Assembly (NCBI RefSeq): GCF_000719095.1
Contig: NZ_JOEH01000010.1
Location: 1 to 64,000 of the forward strand
Source: Streptacidiphilus jeojiense
Lineage (GTDB): Bacteria; Actinomycetota; Actinomycetes; Streptomycetales; Streptomycetaceae
Direction: 5' to 3'
DNA: 64,000 nucleotides
Shown here in pieces: positions 50,028 to 59,609 of this stretch. The position numbers and the translations under genes are program-made. Under the pieces are notes generated by a model. The model worked only from the letters and a program-made list of their open reading frames with translations, had not been told where the DNA came from and did not search any database. Position 1 is the first letter of the stretch. Each line of letters starts with the position of its first letter.

Positions 50028-52859
50028 ATGCTTCGCCGGCCCGCGCTCATCGCCATGCCCGTGACGGCCTTGCTCCTCGGGGCTCTCGGCGCAGGCACTG
50101 CGTCCGCCGACGGTCCGGCCACCGATCTGTACGTCAACAGCTTCGCCGGCAACTGCAGCCACTCCGGCCCGGGAACACAGACGATCCCCTTCTGCGCGAT
50201 CCAGGATGCCGCCGACGTCGTGGGCCCGGGGCAGACGGTCCACATCATTAACTCCGCACAGCCGACGTCGCCCGTCGTCATCAGCCGTTCCGGTACCGCC
50301 GGCGCGCCCATCACCTTCACCGGCGGGGTACCGGGCAGTGCGGACACCACCGTCAGCACCGCTGCCGGCACTGCCTCCAGCACCGGCCTGTTCACCCTCA
50401 AGGACGTCCAGTACGTGGTGCTGGACCATCTGTCGCTGTCCTCGGCCGGGACTGCGGTGAGCGTGATCAGCTCAGAGCACATCACCCTCGACCGCACCGA
50501 TGTGTCCGGCTCCGACAGCATCTACGCACCGTCTTCCGCCCCCGTGGACGCAATCACCGTCGACGGATCCTCCTCCGACGTGAGCATCTCCCACGCCGTG
50601 GCCCAGTACGTCTCCGGCAGCGGGATCGCTGTGCAGTCGGGGGCCTCGCACGTGGTCGTGGCGAGTGAGGTGATCGACTCGGTGGGGTCCGCCATCCAGG
50701 CGTCAGGGGTGAGCGACCTGGAGGTCGCGGGCAACACGCTGACGAGCATGGGTGGCGGGGTCGCGGTCACCGGAACGTCGACCGGATCGATAGAGAACAC
50801 CGTCGTCATCCCCCACGACATGACCACCTCCGCGACGCAGCCCGCCATCAGCGTCTCGGCCGGGTCGACGGGCGGCTTCACCGCCGACTACAACGCCGTC
50901 ACCGCGGACCGGTCGGGCGTCGAGTACGACTGGGGAGGCACTTCGTACACCTCGGTCGCCGCCTTCCGTGCAGCCGCCGACCAGGGACAGCACGACATCG
51001 ACGGCCTGCCCGGCCGGACCGGCGACAGCGGGCTCATCGCCGAGGGGTCCCCGATCGTGGACTCGGGCGCCGCCGACGCGCCCGGCCAGTCCCCGACCGA
51101 CTACCGCGGTCTGTCCCGGGTCGACGACCCCGAGGTGGCGAACACCGGCTCCGCCGACGGCTACGTCGACCGTGGCGCGATGGAGTACCAGGACCCCTTC
51201 CGACTGATTCCGCGGGTGTCGCCGGCCGCCGGACCGGCCCCGTTGTCGGTGACGGTCTCCGCGACGGTCTACAACCCCTGGGGGACGACGGCCCGGTACA
51301 GCATCGACTTCGGCGACGGCTCCCCCGCCGGCACCTCGTCCACTCCCACCGCCACCCACACCTACCCGACGGTGGGCGGCCCCTTCCGACCGACCGTCAC
51401 CGCGACCCTCCCCAGCGGTGAGCAACGCAGTTACGCCAACCCGTCAGTCACCGTCAACGCCCCCGGGCCGCTCGTCGAGGCCGTCGCGCTCACGACCAAC
51501 GGCCTCAGCGCCACCGTCAAGGGGAGGATCACCAGCCCCTGGCTGTTCAGCGGCGGTACGGCGAACTTCGGTGACGGCAGCGCGCCGGTGACGATCCCGG
51601 CGTACAACCCAGATGGCATCGTGCACACCTACGCCGCACCCGGCAGCTACACCGTCACCGGAACGGTGAGCGACGAAGGCGGCCGGACCGTACCGTTCAC
51701 CAGGAAGATCACTGTCGGCGGCCAGTACGTCACCGTCCCCGCCACGCGCATCCTGGACACCCGCAACGGCACGGGAGCGGCCAAGCACAAGGTCGGTCCC
51801 GGCGGTGTGCTGCGGCTGAAGGTCGCGGGCGTGGCCGGCGTCCCCATCAGTGACGTGGGCGCCGTCACCATGAACGTGACCGACACCAACTCCAGCACCG
51901 GTGGCTGGGTCGTCGCCTACGCCGACGGCACCACCCGCCCCGCCGTCGGCTCCAATCTCAACTTCAAGGCCGGGGAGACCAATCCCAACCTCGTCACCGT
52001 CCCGGTCGGCAAGGACGGCTACGTCGACCTCTACAACGCCTTCGGCACCGTCGATCTGATCGCGGACGTCCAGGGCTACTACTCGACCGCCTGGACCATG
52101 AGCTCGGCCGGTCAGTACGTACCGTTCGCCGCTCCTGTGCGGGATCTGGACATCCGCAACGGTCCCGGCGAAGACGGACTGATCGTGAAGCCGTTCGGTG
52201 CCGGGTGGTCGGTCACCGCGATGGGGCTGGCCGGCGGATCGGACTCCGGGACCGCGATGGTACTGAATCTCACATCCCTCAACGCCGACTCCAGCGGATG
52301 GGTGGCGGCCATGCCCGCCGACGGAACGCGTCCCGCTGTCTCCAACCTGAACTACGCGCCGGGACGCACGACGTCCAATCTGGCGGTGGTCCCCGGCGAC
52401 GACGCGTACACGCTCTACAACAGCTCCGGGCATGTCGGCCTGATCGTGGACGCCCAGGGCTACTTCATCCGTGACTACGGATCAGCCAACGCGGTGACCG
52501 GCGCGGACTACGTACCGCTCACACCCACCCGCGTCGCCGACACCAGGATCGGCAACCACCACCTCGGTACCGGATCCACCCTTCGGATCAAGGTCGTCGG
52601 TACCCATGGGATCCCGGTCGGGACCACCGCCGTCAACGTCAACCTGACCGGAACCGGCAGCAGCAAGTCGACCTACGTGATCGCCTACGGCGGAGGGAAG
52701 ACGCCCAGGTCCTCCAACCTCAATCTGGTCCCGGGACAGACCCGACCCGTCCTGGCCACCGTTCCCGTCGACAGCAGCGGCTACATCACCGTCTACAACT
52801 ACAACGGCACCGTGGACGTCATCGCCGACCTGGAGGGCTACTACGCCCCCAGCCCCTGA
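50028..52859 (+). CDS. Secreted beta-helix/PKD protein with three C-terminal repeats, 943 aa
   Basis: The start is the ATG with a GGGGGGACC stretch upstream; the signal peptide reads MLRRPALIAMPVTALLLGAL and ends near ASADG. Residues 35-390 form a right-handed parallel beta-helix (NTLTSMGGGVAVTGTS and similar). Two PKD-like modules follow (YSIDFGDGSPAGTS, GTANFGDGSAPVTI). Three repeats of about 120 residues end the protein, starting YVTVPATRILDTRNGTG, YVPFAAPVRDLDIRNG and YVPLTPTRVADTRIG, each ending in a DLIADVQGYY-like segment. Such repeats occur in actinobacterial surface proteins. A polysaccharide-binding role is inferred. Confidence 0.8.
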   Translation: MLRRPALIAMPVTALLLGALGAGTASADGPATDLYVNSFAGNCSHSGPGTQTIPFCAIQDAADVVGPGQTVHIINSAQPTSPVVISRSGTAGAPITFTGGVPGSADTTVSTAAGTASSTGLFTLKDVQYVVLDHLSLSSAGTAVSVISSEHITLDRTDVSGSDSIYAPSSAPVDAITVDGSSSDVSISHAVAQYVSGSGIAVQSGASHVVVASEVIDSVGSAIQASGVSDLEVAGNTLTSMGGGVAVTGTSTGSIENTVVIPHDMTTSATQPAISVSAGSTGGFTADYNAVTADRSGVEYDWGGTSYTSVAAFRAAADQGQHDIDGLPGRTGDSGLIAEGSPIVDSGAADAPGQSPTDYRGLSRVDDPEVANTGSADGYVDRGAMEYQDPFRLIPRVSPAAGPAPLSVTVSATVYNPWGTTARYSIDFGDGSPAGTSSTPTATHTYPTVGGPFRPTVTATLPSGEQRSYANPSVTVNAPGPLVEAVALTTNGLSATVKGRITSPWLFSGGTANFGDGSAPVTIPAYNPDGIVHTYAAPGSYTVTGTVSDEGGRTVPFTRKITVGGQYVTVPATRILDTRNGTGAAKHKVGPGGVLRLKVAGVAGVPISDVGAVTMNVTDTNSSTGGWVVAYADGTTRPAVGSNLNFKAGETNPNLVTVPVGKDGYVDLYNAFGTVDLIADVQGYYSTAWTMSSAGQYVPFAAPVRDLDIRNGPGEDGLIVKPFGAGWSVTAMGLAGGSDSGTAMVLNLTSLNADSSGWVAAMPADGTRPAVSNLNYAPGRTTSNLAVVPGDDAYTLYNSSGHVGLIVDAQGYFIRDYGSANAVTGADYVPLTPTRVADTRIGNHHLGTGSTLRIKVVGTHGIPVGTTAVNVNLTGTGSSKSTYVIAYGGGKTPRSSNLNLVPGQTRPVLATVPVDSSGYITVYNYNGTVDVIADLEGYYAPSP

Positions 52860-53617
52860 CCCCCGCCCGACATCCAGTGGAACAGTCCCATCCCCACGCT
52901 CGTCGCCAGGTTGAAGCTGGAGACCTGCGGGCGCATCGGTACCGACACCACGCGGGTGGCCATGGCCCGCAACTCGTCGGAGATGCCGTGCCGTTCCGAG
53001 CCGAAGGCGATCAGGGCATCGTCCGGGAAGGGGACGGTACGGATGTCCTCGCCCTCCGGGTCGAGGACGTAGAGGGGGCCGTGCGGTAGCTGATCCAGGG
53101 TCATCTGCTCGACCGCGGTGGCGAAGTGGAGTCCGGCGCCGGCCCGGACCACGGTCGGGTGCCAGGGGTCGACGTCGCCCGTCGTCACCACGCCGGTCGC
53201 ACCGAAACCCGCCGCGAGGCGGACCACGGCGCCGATGTTGCCGAGGTTGCGGGGGTTGTCGAGGACGACGACGGGCGCCTGCCGCGGGCGCCGGGCGAGT
53301 GCGGCCAGGTTGGCGGCGCGTGCCGGCCGTACCGCCAGGGCGGCGATGCCGGTCGGGTGGAGCCGGGGGACGAGCTCGCGCAGCACCGCCCCCGGAACCT
53401 CCACCGCCAGCGCGTCGACCCGGGCCGCCACGTCGGGGGCCAGCTCCGCCGCCAGCCGGGCCACCCCGGCCCGGTCGCTGGTGAGCACCGACGTCACCTC
53501 GGCGCCGAACCGCAGTGCGTGCTTGACCGCGTGGAAGCCGTCCAGCAGCACACCGCCCCCGGCCTCCTCGGTGCGCCACCGCGCCGCTGCCCGGGTCACC
53601 TGCGTCTCGTCCGTCAC
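52841..53617 (-). CDS. TrmH/SpoU family RNA methyltransferase, 258 aa
   Basis: The SPOUT motifs are present: VVVLDNPRNLGNIGAVVRLA (motif 1), LIAFGSERHGISDEL (motif 2) and VSVPMRPQVSSFNLATSVG (motif 3). The N-terminal domain (GGVLLDGFHAVKHALRFGAE) resembles the RNA-binding part of TrmH-type 2'-O-methyltransferases. The target RNA is not known. The GTG of VTDETQV is the start. The last 19 bases overlap the convergent secreted-protein gene, which has the stop of each gene inside the other. Confidence 0.87.
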   Translation of the reverse strand: MTDETQVTRAAARWRTEEAGGGVLLDGFHAVKHALRFGAEVTSVLTSDRAGVARLAAELAPDVAARVDALAVEVPGAVLRELVPRLHPTGIAALAVRPARAANLAALARRPRQAPVVVLDNPRNLGNIGAVVRLAAGFGATGVVTTGDVDPWHPTVVRAGAGLHFATAVEQMTLDQLPHGPLYVLDPEGEDIRTVPFPDDALIAFGSERHGISDELRAMATRVVSVPMRPQVSSFNLATSVGMGLFHWMSGGGQGLGA

Positions 53618-53656
53618 CCGGCCAACACTACGTCCGTCCGGCTACTCCCCCTGCGG

Positions 53657-54196
53657 CTACTCCTCCTCCGGCTCCATCAGCAGCCGGGCGTAGTTCGCCA
53701 TCGACCGCTGGTAGCGGGGCAGGTGCGGGGCGAGCGCCGCCACCGCCTCCGCGACGGCCTCGCGCTCGTGCCCGGTGTCGACCAGGCAGAGCGCCAGGGT
53801 CGCGCTGATGGCGTCGTCCAGGTGGTCCGAGCCGCGTTCGCGCTCGGCCCGGAGCAGCGCCACGCCCTCCGCCGGGCGCCCCATGTTCCGCAGCGAGCTG
53901 GACATCTGGATCACCACCCGGCGCCGCCGCTCGCCGTCGAGTCCGGCCGCCAGCGCCTGCTGGTAGAGCGGCACGGCCAGGTCGGAGTGGCCGGTGGAGT
54001 CCTGCAAGGCGCCGCGCTCGAACAGCAGCACCGGGTGGCCCTCCGGGAGCTCGCCGATCAGTTTCTCGTGCCGGACCCGGAACTCCTCCTCCGGCAGATC
54101 CGGGAACTCCAGCCAGAGCGCGATGCTGCGCCGGTCCCATTCGGTGCTGATGGCGGCGGTGGCGCTGGTCGTGGTGCCTGTCTCCGTGGTGGTCAT
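53657..54196 (-). CDS. Tetratricopeptide-like protein, 179 aa
   Basis: Helical repeats are visible: VLLFERGALQDSTGHSDLAV, VIQMSSSLRNMGRPAEGVAL and TLALCLVDTGHEREAVAEAV. They match the spacing of TPR repeats for protein-protein contacts. The ATG of MTTTETGTTTSA is the start; 20 upstream codons are not convincing. It lies behind a divergent ArsR-type regulator. No partner can be named. Confidence 0.75.
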   Translation of the reverse strand: MTTTETGTTTSATAAISTEWDRRSIALWLEFPDLPEEEFRVRHEKLIGELPEGHPVLLFERGALQDSTGHSDLAVPLYQQALAAGLDGERRRRVVIQMSSSLRNMGRPAEGVALLRAERERGSDHLDDAISATLALCLVDTGHEREAVAEAVAALAPHLPRYQRSMANYARLLMEPEEE

Positions 54197-54232
54197 GGGG
54201 AGAGCTTGGCGACCTTGCCGGTCCGCGCGCCA

Positions 54233-55318
54233 GTGATTAGGTTCAGACCGAATCACTCAGCGCCGACCCCGGAGCCCGCCATCGCCGTCACCCTCCGCTT
54301 CAGCCCGGCTGACCTGCGGCGGTGCCGATTCGCCGTCTCGCCCGCCTTCGAGACGCTGTCCGCCGTGCGGGTCACCAGCGGCCAGCAGCCACCGGACCAC
54401 CACCGGCCCTGGCTGGACTCGGTCCGCCCCCGCCTGGACGGCCCCGACGGCCTGGACCTGCGCCCGCTCACCCTGCTGCAGCCGCGCCGCGGCTACACCC
54501 CCGACTTCCTCTCCCCGCCGCCCACCGGTCCGCAGGCCAGGTTCGAGGACGAGCTCACCCGGATCGCCGCGACCCCGCCCGGGCAGGTCCACGCCGAGAT
54601 CGCGCGCTCGCTCCGGGAGACCCCCGGCGCGGCCGGAACCGCCACCGGGCGGCTGTTGCTGGGCGATCCCGAACTGGTCCTGCCGATGCTCACCGGGCTG
54701 ATCCGCACCGCCTGGACGACCCTGGTCGAACCGGTGTGGCCGCGGGTGCGGGCACTGCTGGACGCCGATGTGGCGTTCCAGACCCGACGCCTGGCCGAGG
54801 GCGGCCTGGACCGGCTGTTCGCCGAGCTGCACCCGATGCTGCGCTGGCAGGACAACGTGCTCACCCGGGTCCGCGGCGACGACGACCACCGCGACCTGGA
54901 CGGCGAGGGGCTGGTGCTGATGCCCAGCGCCTTCAAGTGGCAGGAGGTGGTGGTCATCGTGGACCCGCCCTGGCAGCCCACCGTGGTCTATCCGGTCCGG
55001 GGCCTGGGCACCCTCTGGCCGTCCCGCCCGTCCGCGTCCAAGGACGGCACCCCGGACGGCAGTCCCGACGGCACCGCCGCCCTGGCCCGCCTCATCGGCC
55101 GTACCCGCGCCACCCTGCTCACCGGCCTGGACACCCCGGCCAGCACCCAACTCCTGGCGCACCGCTACGCGCTGGCCCCCGGCACCGTCTCCGAGCACCT
55201 GACCGTCCTGCGTGACGCCGGCTTCGTGGTCGGCGAACGCCACCGCCACGAGATCCGCTACCGCCGCACCGAACTCGGCACCGCGGCGGCCAACGCACGA
55301 CGTGCCCCGTCCCGCTGA
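54233..55318 (+). CDS. ArsR-type HTH regulator with N-terminal domain, 361 aa
   Basis: The C-terminal winged helix (TPASTQLLAHRYALAPGTVS, EHLTVLRDAGFVVGER, then HEIRYRRTELG) is of the ArsR/SmtB class without visible metal ligands. The N-terminal 270 residues (FSPADLRRCRFAVSPAFETL, then the WPRVRALLDADVAF and VVVIVDPPWQPTVVYPVRG regions) are a conserved actinobacterial family domain. GTG at 54233 (VIRFRPNHSAP) is the best start. It is divergent from the TPR gene and may control it. Confidence 0.75.
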   Translation: MIRFRPNHSAPTPEPAIAVTLRFSPADLRRCRFAVSPAFETLSAVRVTSGQQPPDHHRPWLDSVRPRLDGPDGLDLRPLTLLQPRRGYTPDFLSPPPTGPQARFEDELTRIAATPPGQVHAEIARSLRETPGAAGTATGRLLLGDPELVLPMLTGLIRTAWTTLVEPVWPRVRALLDADVAFQTRRLAEGGLDRLFAELHPMLRWQDNVLTRVRGDDDHRDLDGEGLVLMPSAFKWQEVVVIVDPPWQPTVVYPVRGLGTLWPSRPSASKDGTPDGSPDGTAALARLIGRTRATLLTGLDTPASTQLLAHRYALAPGTVSEHLTVLRDAGFVVGERHRHEIRYRRTELGTAAANARRAPSR

Positions 55319-55340
55319 ACATCCGGCGGGACAGGGCACG
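55301..55340. terminator. Bidirectional terminator hairpin
   Basis: CGTGCCCCGTCCCGC (55301-55315) pairs with GCGGGACAGGGCACG (55326-55340), with one mismatch in 15 bases and a 10-base loop. It overlaps the end of the ArsR-type gene and separates it from the convergent potC gene; TTGT follows on the plus strand. Confidence 0.8.
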
Positions 55341-55356
55341 TTGTCGACCTGCGGAA

Positions 55357-56220
55357 CTACCGACGCGTCGCCCGCATCCGTCCCAGGATCGTGGACACGG
55401 CGATGATCGCCATGGTCCCGATCAGCATGATCGAGCCGATCACATTGATCTGCGCCGGGTACGACCGCTGCACCGAGCCGAAGATGTACATCGGGAAGGT
55501 GGTGCGCTGGCCGGCCGTGAACGCGGTGATGATGTAGTCGTCGATCGACAGCGCGAACGCCAGCAGCGCGGCGGCGGCGATGCCCGGGGCCACCAGCGGC
55601 AGGGTCACCTTCATGAAGGTCTGGGTCGGGGTGGCGTAGAGGTCCTGCGCCGCCCGCTCCAGGGTCGGGTCCATGCCCGCGAGCCGGGACTTGACCGTCA
55701 CCACCACATAGCTGAGACAGAACATCACATGCGCGATGGTGATGGTCCAGAAGCCCAGCGAGCCGGGGCCGATGGTGTTGAAGAACAGCGCCGTCAGGGT
55801 GGCGCCCATGACCACCTCGGGGGCGGCCATCGGCAGGAACAGCAGGGCGTTGATGCCGGAGCGGGCCTTGAAGCGGTGCCGGACCATCGCGAAGGCGATC
55901 ATCGTGCCCAGCGCGGTGGAGACCACGGTCGCGATCAGGCCGATCTCCAGGGACAGGCCCATGCTGCTGCACAGCGCCTGGTTGGCGCAGGGGTGGGCCC
56001 AGGCCTCGGTGGAGAACTGGTTCCAGGTGTAGTCGTACTTGCCGATCGGCTGGTTGAACGACATCACCAGGATGACCGCGTTCGGCAGCAGCATGAAGAT
56101 GAAGATCACCACGGTGGCGGCGAGCAGCACGTGGTCGCCGATCCAGGCGAGCGGGCTGCGGCGGCGGATCTTCAGCGGGGCCGGCGCGATCGGGGCCGGG
56201 ACTGCGGTTTGAGTCGCCAT
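55357..56220 (-). CDS. potC: Polyamine ABC transporter permease PotC, 287 aa
   Basis: Six membrane helices with a binding-protein-dependent transport domain. The EAA loop lies in LERAAQDLYATPTQTFMKVT and LPLVAPGIAAAALLAFALS. The ATG overlaps the potB stop (ATGA). It forms the channel with PotB, driven by PotA and fed by the lipoprotein PotD. Spermidine/putrescine specificity is inferred from family resemblance; relatives import other small cations or GABA. Confidence 0.92.
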   Translation of the reverse strand: MATQTAVPAPIAPAPLKIRRRSPLAWIGDHVLLAATVVIFIFMLLPNAVILVMSFNQPIGKYDYTWNQFSTEAWAHPCANQALCSSMGLSLEIGLIATVVSTALGTMIAFAMVRHRFKARSGINALLFLPMAAPEVVMGATLTALFFNTIGPGSLGFWTITIAHVMFCLSYVVVTVKSRLAGMDPTLERAAQDLYATPTQTFMKVTLPLVAPGIAAAALLAFALSIDDYIITAFTAGQRTTFPMYIFGSVQRSYPAQINVIGSIMLIGTMAIIAVSTILGRMRATRR

Positions 56221-57155
56221 CAGATCAGGTCCTCCGTACCGGCCTTGCGGATGTACATCATGACCAGCACCAGCGTGCCGACCATCATGATGACCGACAT
56301 GGCCGAGCCGACCGGGTAGCCGTCGGTCTTGCGCAGGAACAGGTTCTCGATGCTCTGGCCGACCACGCCGGTGTTGGCGTTGCCGAGCAGCTGGGCGTTG
56401 ATGTAGTCGCCGATCGCCGGGATGAAGGTCAGCAGGGTGCCGCCGATCACGCCGGGCATGGACAGCGGCAGGGTGATCCGGCGCCAGGTCTGGAAGGTGC
56501 CGCAGTAGAGGTCGTTGCCGGCCTCCAGCAGCCGCGGGTCGATCTTCTCCAGCGAGGTGTACAGCGGGAGGATCATGAACGGCAGGAAGTTGTAGACCAT
56601 GCCGCAGACCACCGCACCGGGGCTGGCCAGCACATGCGTGCCGACGGTGATCCCGAGCTTGCTGGTGATCTTGAGGATGTACAGGTCGTTCAGGATCCGG
56701 ACCACGAAGCCGTTGTCGGCCAGGATGGTCTTCCAGGCGATGGTGCGGATCAGGAAGCTGGTGAAGGAGGGCACGATCACCAGGGCCATCAGCAGCGACT
56801 TCCACTTGCCGCCCTTGAAGGCGATGAAGTACGCCACCGGGTAGCCCAGCGCCAGGCAGAGCACCGTGGTCGCCACCGAGAAGATCCCGGAGTGCAGGTA
56901 CTGCCGCCAGTACGGCTTGACCGCGTCGACGTAGTTGGCCCAGTGCCAGGTCAGCTTGAAGCCGTCGTCGAAGTTGCCGGTCTGCACCGAGGCCGACACC
57001 GAGGTGAGGATCGGGACCAGGAAGAACAGGATCAGCCACAGCAGACCCGGCAGCAGCAGCACCCAGGGGGTGAAGTTGCGCCGCGGCTTGCGGTCCTCAG
57101 GCGGCGCCCCGGCCGCCGGGGGGTCGGACTTGTCCAGCAGTGCGGTGCTGCTCAC
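56220..57155 (-). CDS. potB: Polyamine ABC transporter permease PotB, 311 aa
   Basis: Six membrane helices start with PWVLLLPGLLWLILFFLVPI. The EAA loop is EAGNDLYCGTFQTWRRITLP, followed by LSMPGVIGGTLLTFIPAIGD. The GTG start overlaps the potA stop as GTGA, so potA, potB and potC form a translationally coupled string. The N-terminal 35 residues (MSSTALLDKSDPPAAGAPPE) are cytoplasmic. Confidence 0.92.
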   Translation of the reverse strand: MSSTALLDKSDPPAAGAPPEDRKPRRNFTPWVLLLPGLLWLILFFLVPILTSVSASVQTGNFDDGFKLTWHWANYVDAVKPYWRQYLHSGIFSVATTVLCLALGYPVAYFIAFKGGKWKSLLMALVIVPSFTSFLIRTIAWKTILADNGFVVRILNDLYILKITSKLGITVGTHVLASPGAVVCGMVYNFLPFMILPLYTSLEKIDPRLLEAGNDLYCGTFQTWRRITLPLSMPGVIGGTLLTFIPAIGDYINAQLLGNANTGVVGQSIENLFLRKTDGYPVGSAMSVIMMVGTLVLVMMYIRKAGTEDLI

Positions 57156-58303
57156 GCGGCGCCCTCCTCGTCCAGGGCCGCGCCCGCCCCGATGTCCTGG
57201 CTGCCGTCGAGGCCGAAGCCCTGGCTGGGATCCCAGTAGACGAAGACCTCGGTGCCGGGGCGCTGGATCGCGCGGCCGGTGTTCTGCTCGAACACCGAGA
57301 TCTCCTGGCCCGAGGGCAGCTTGACCAGGTACTGGGTGGAGACGCCGATGAAGGAGGCGTCGGACACGGTGCCGCCGAGTGCGTTGAACCCGCTGGGGAC
57401 GTCCGCCTCGCTCACCGCGAGCTGAACCTTCTCCGGACGGACACCCAGGATCACCTTGCCCGACACCGAGCGACAGCGCTTGGCGTCCAGGGTGAGCTTG
57501 CGGCCGTGCGCGGAGACGGTCACCACGTCGTCGGTGGAGGTCTCGACCGTCCCGGGGATCAGGTTGGACTGGCCGAGGAAGTTGGCGACGAAGGTCGTCG
57601 CCGGGTTCTCGTAGAGCTCGGCGGGGGAGCCCAACTGCTCGATCCGGCCGTGGTTCATCACCGCGATGGTGTCGGCCATGGTCATGGCCTCCTCCTGGTC
57701 GTGGGTGACATGCACGAAGGTGAGGCCGACCTCGGTCTGGATCCGCTTGAGCTCGATCTGCATCTGCCGGCGCAGCTTGAGGTCCAGCGCGCCCAGCGGC
57801 TCGTCCAGCAGCAGCACCTGGGGCTCGTTGATCAGCGCCCGGGCCAGCGCGATGCGCTGCTGCTGGCCGCCGGAGAGCTGGGTGGGCTTGCGCTTGGCCA
57901 GGTGGCCCAGCTCGACCAGCTCCAGCATCGCCTCGACCTGCGGCTTGACGCTCTTGAAGCCGCGGCGGCGGAGGCCGAAGGCGACGTTCTCGAAGATGTC
58001 CAGGTGCGGGAAGAGCGCGTAGTTCTGGAACACGGTGTTGACCGGCCGCCGGTAGGGCTTGGCGTCGGTGACGTCCTGGTCGCCCAGGAAGATCTGACCC
58101 GCCGTCGGGTCCTCCAGGCCGGAGACCATCCGCAGTGTCGTCGTCTTGCCGCAGCCGGACGCGCCGAGCAGGGCGAAGAAGGAGCCCTGAGGAATGGTCA
58201 GGTCGAGATTGTCGACCGCCGTGAAAGCGCCGAAGCGCTTGGTGAGGCCGACCAGGCGGAGGTCGCCGCCCTCGGTCCGGCCCAGTACGTCAGTGGAGCC
58301 CAT
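57152..58303 (-). CDS. potA: Polyamine ABC transporter ATPase PotA, 383 aa
   Basis: The ATPase has Walker A GASGCGKTT (residues 47-55), the signature LSGGQQQRIALARAL, Walker B VLLLDEPLGALD and the H-loop in THDQEEAMTMAD. A C-terminal TOBE domain (ILGVRPEKVQLAV and on) fits the PotA subgroup. It powers import through PotBC. The gene precedes potB in transcription and follows potD with a gap of about 60 bases. Confidence 0.95.
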   Translation of the reverse strand: MGSTDVLGRTEGGDLRLVGLTKRFGAFTAVDNLDLTIPQGSFFALLGASGCGKTTTLRMVSGLEDPTAGQIFLGDQDVTDAKPYRRPVNTVFQNYALFPHLDIFENVAFGLRRRGFKSVKPQVEAMLELVELGHLAKRKPTQLSGGQQQRIALARALINEPQVLLLDEPLGALDLKLRRQMQIELKRIQTEVGLTFVHVTHDQEEAMTMADTIAVMNHGRIEQLGSPAELYENPATTFVANFLGQSNLIPGTVETSTDDVVTVSAHGRKLTLDAKRCRSVSGKVILGVRPEKVQLAVSEADVPSGFNALGGTVSDASFIGVSTQYLVKLPSGQEISVFEQNTGRAIQRPGTEVFVYWDPSQGFGLDGSQDIGAGAALDEEGAA

Positions 58304-58361
58304 CGAGATTCTTCTTTCGCGTCGGCGTCGGTGAGGTGTCCGTCGAACGGGGGCGGGCGGC

Positions 58362-59609
58362 CTACTGGCCGATGGCCTGCTGGAAACGGCTGGTGTAGTC
58401 GTCGAGCTGGGCGATGGTGAGCTTCATGAAGCCGTGCGCGTTGGCTTCCATCTGCTTGGTGGGGACGATCAGCGGCGAGGAGGCGGTCTCCGGGTCCAGC
58501 TTCTGCAGCGCCGCCACCGCGCCCTCGACCGAGGGGACGTAGTCGATGTAGTCGTCCAGCTCGGCGGCCACCTCCGGCTGGAGGTAGTAGTTGAGCATCT
58601 TCTCGGCGTTGGTCTTGTGCCGGGCGAAGTTGGGGATCACGCAGTTGTCCGACCAGGACAGCAGGCCCTCCTTGGGGAGGTTCAGGGTGACCAGGTAGTC
58701 CACCCCGAGCTGGGCCACGTCGCCGGAGTAGGCCATGGTCACCGCGGTGTTGCCGTTCTGGAAGTCGCTCAGGTAGTCGTTGCCGGTGAAGGCCCGCACC
58801 TGGCCCGAGCTCAGCGCCTTGCGCACGTACTCCAGCGCCTCGTTGAACTGCTGGTCGGTGAACTGCTCCGGGTTGTGCCCGAGGGCGAGCAGCGCCATCG
58901 CCACGGTGTCCTCCATCTCGCTGAACAGCGAGACCTTCCCGTGCAGGTCGGCCCGGGTGAAGACCTCGGCGATGGAGGTGATCGGCGTCTTCACCAGCTT
59001 GGTGTTGTACGCGATGGTGGTGAAGCCGTAGGCCCAGGGGATGGAGAAGCGGCGGCCCGGGTCGACCGGGTCCTTGAGCACGCTCGGCAGCAGGTTGGCG
59101 TGGTTGGGGATGTTGGCCAGGTCCAGTTCCTGCAGGTAGTCGTACGTCATGTACTTGGCCACCATGTAGTCGCTGACGACCATCACGTCGTACCCGGTGT
59201 CGATGCCCTTGACCAGGTACGGGTCGACCTTGGTGTAGAAGTCGTTGTTGTCGTTGATGATCTCCAGGTAGTCGACCTGGATGCCGGTCTGCTTGGTGAA
59301 GGCGTTCAGCGTCGGGTGGACGCTGGGGTGCTTGTCGTCCTGGATGTCGATGTACGCCGGCCAGGTCGCCCAGACGACCTTCTTCTCGGTGGCCGAGTAG
59401 TCCTTCCCCGCCTGTCCGGTCGCCTTGGCGCCGGCGGGGACGACATGCCCCTGGACGCCGCAGGCCGACAGCGCTCCGGCGCCCGCCACGGCGAGGCCGC
59501 CCGCGGCGGCGCCCCGGAGCAGGGAGCGGCGGCTCATCGCGGCGGCGGTGGAACGGGCGCGGGTGCGGTTGGTGAACCGCGCCAGGTCTTCGAGGCTGAG
59601 GCCCTTCAT
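58362..59609 (-). CDS. potD: Polyamine-binding lipoprotein PotD-like, Tat-type, 415 aa
   Basis: The N-terminus carries a twin-arginine motif (SRRSLLRG, residues 26-33) and a lipobox ending in Cys50 (GALSAC), so it is probably exported folded by Tat and lipidated. The binding domain shows VVWATWPAYIDIQD, TGIQVDYLEIINDNNDFYTK and TGYDVMVVSDYMVAK, typical of spermidine/putrescine-binding proteins. A 25-residue cytoplasmic extension precedes the Tat signal. It is the first gene of potD-A-B-C, an order that differs from E. coli (potABCD). Confidence 0.92.
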   Translation of the reverse strand: MKGLSLEDLARFTNRTRARSTAAAMSRRSLLRGAAAGGLAVAGAGALSACGVQGHVVPAGAKATGQAGKDYSATEKKVVWATWPAYIDIQDDKHPSVHPTLNAFTKQTGIQVDYLEIINDNNDFYTKVDPYLVKGIDTGYDVMVVSDYMVAKYMTYDYLQELDLANIPNHANLLPSVLKDPVDPGRRFSIPWAYGFTTIAYNTKLVKTPITSIAEVFTRADLHGKVSLFSEMEDTVAMALLALGHNPEQFTDQQFNEALEYVRKALSSGQVRAFTGNDYLSDFQNGNTAVTMAYSGDVAQLGVDYLVTLNLPKEGLLSWSDNCVIPNFARHKTNAEKMLNYYLQPEVAAELDDYIDYVPSVEGAVAALQKLDPETASSPLIVPTKQMEANAHGFMKLTIAQLDDYTSRFQQAIGQ

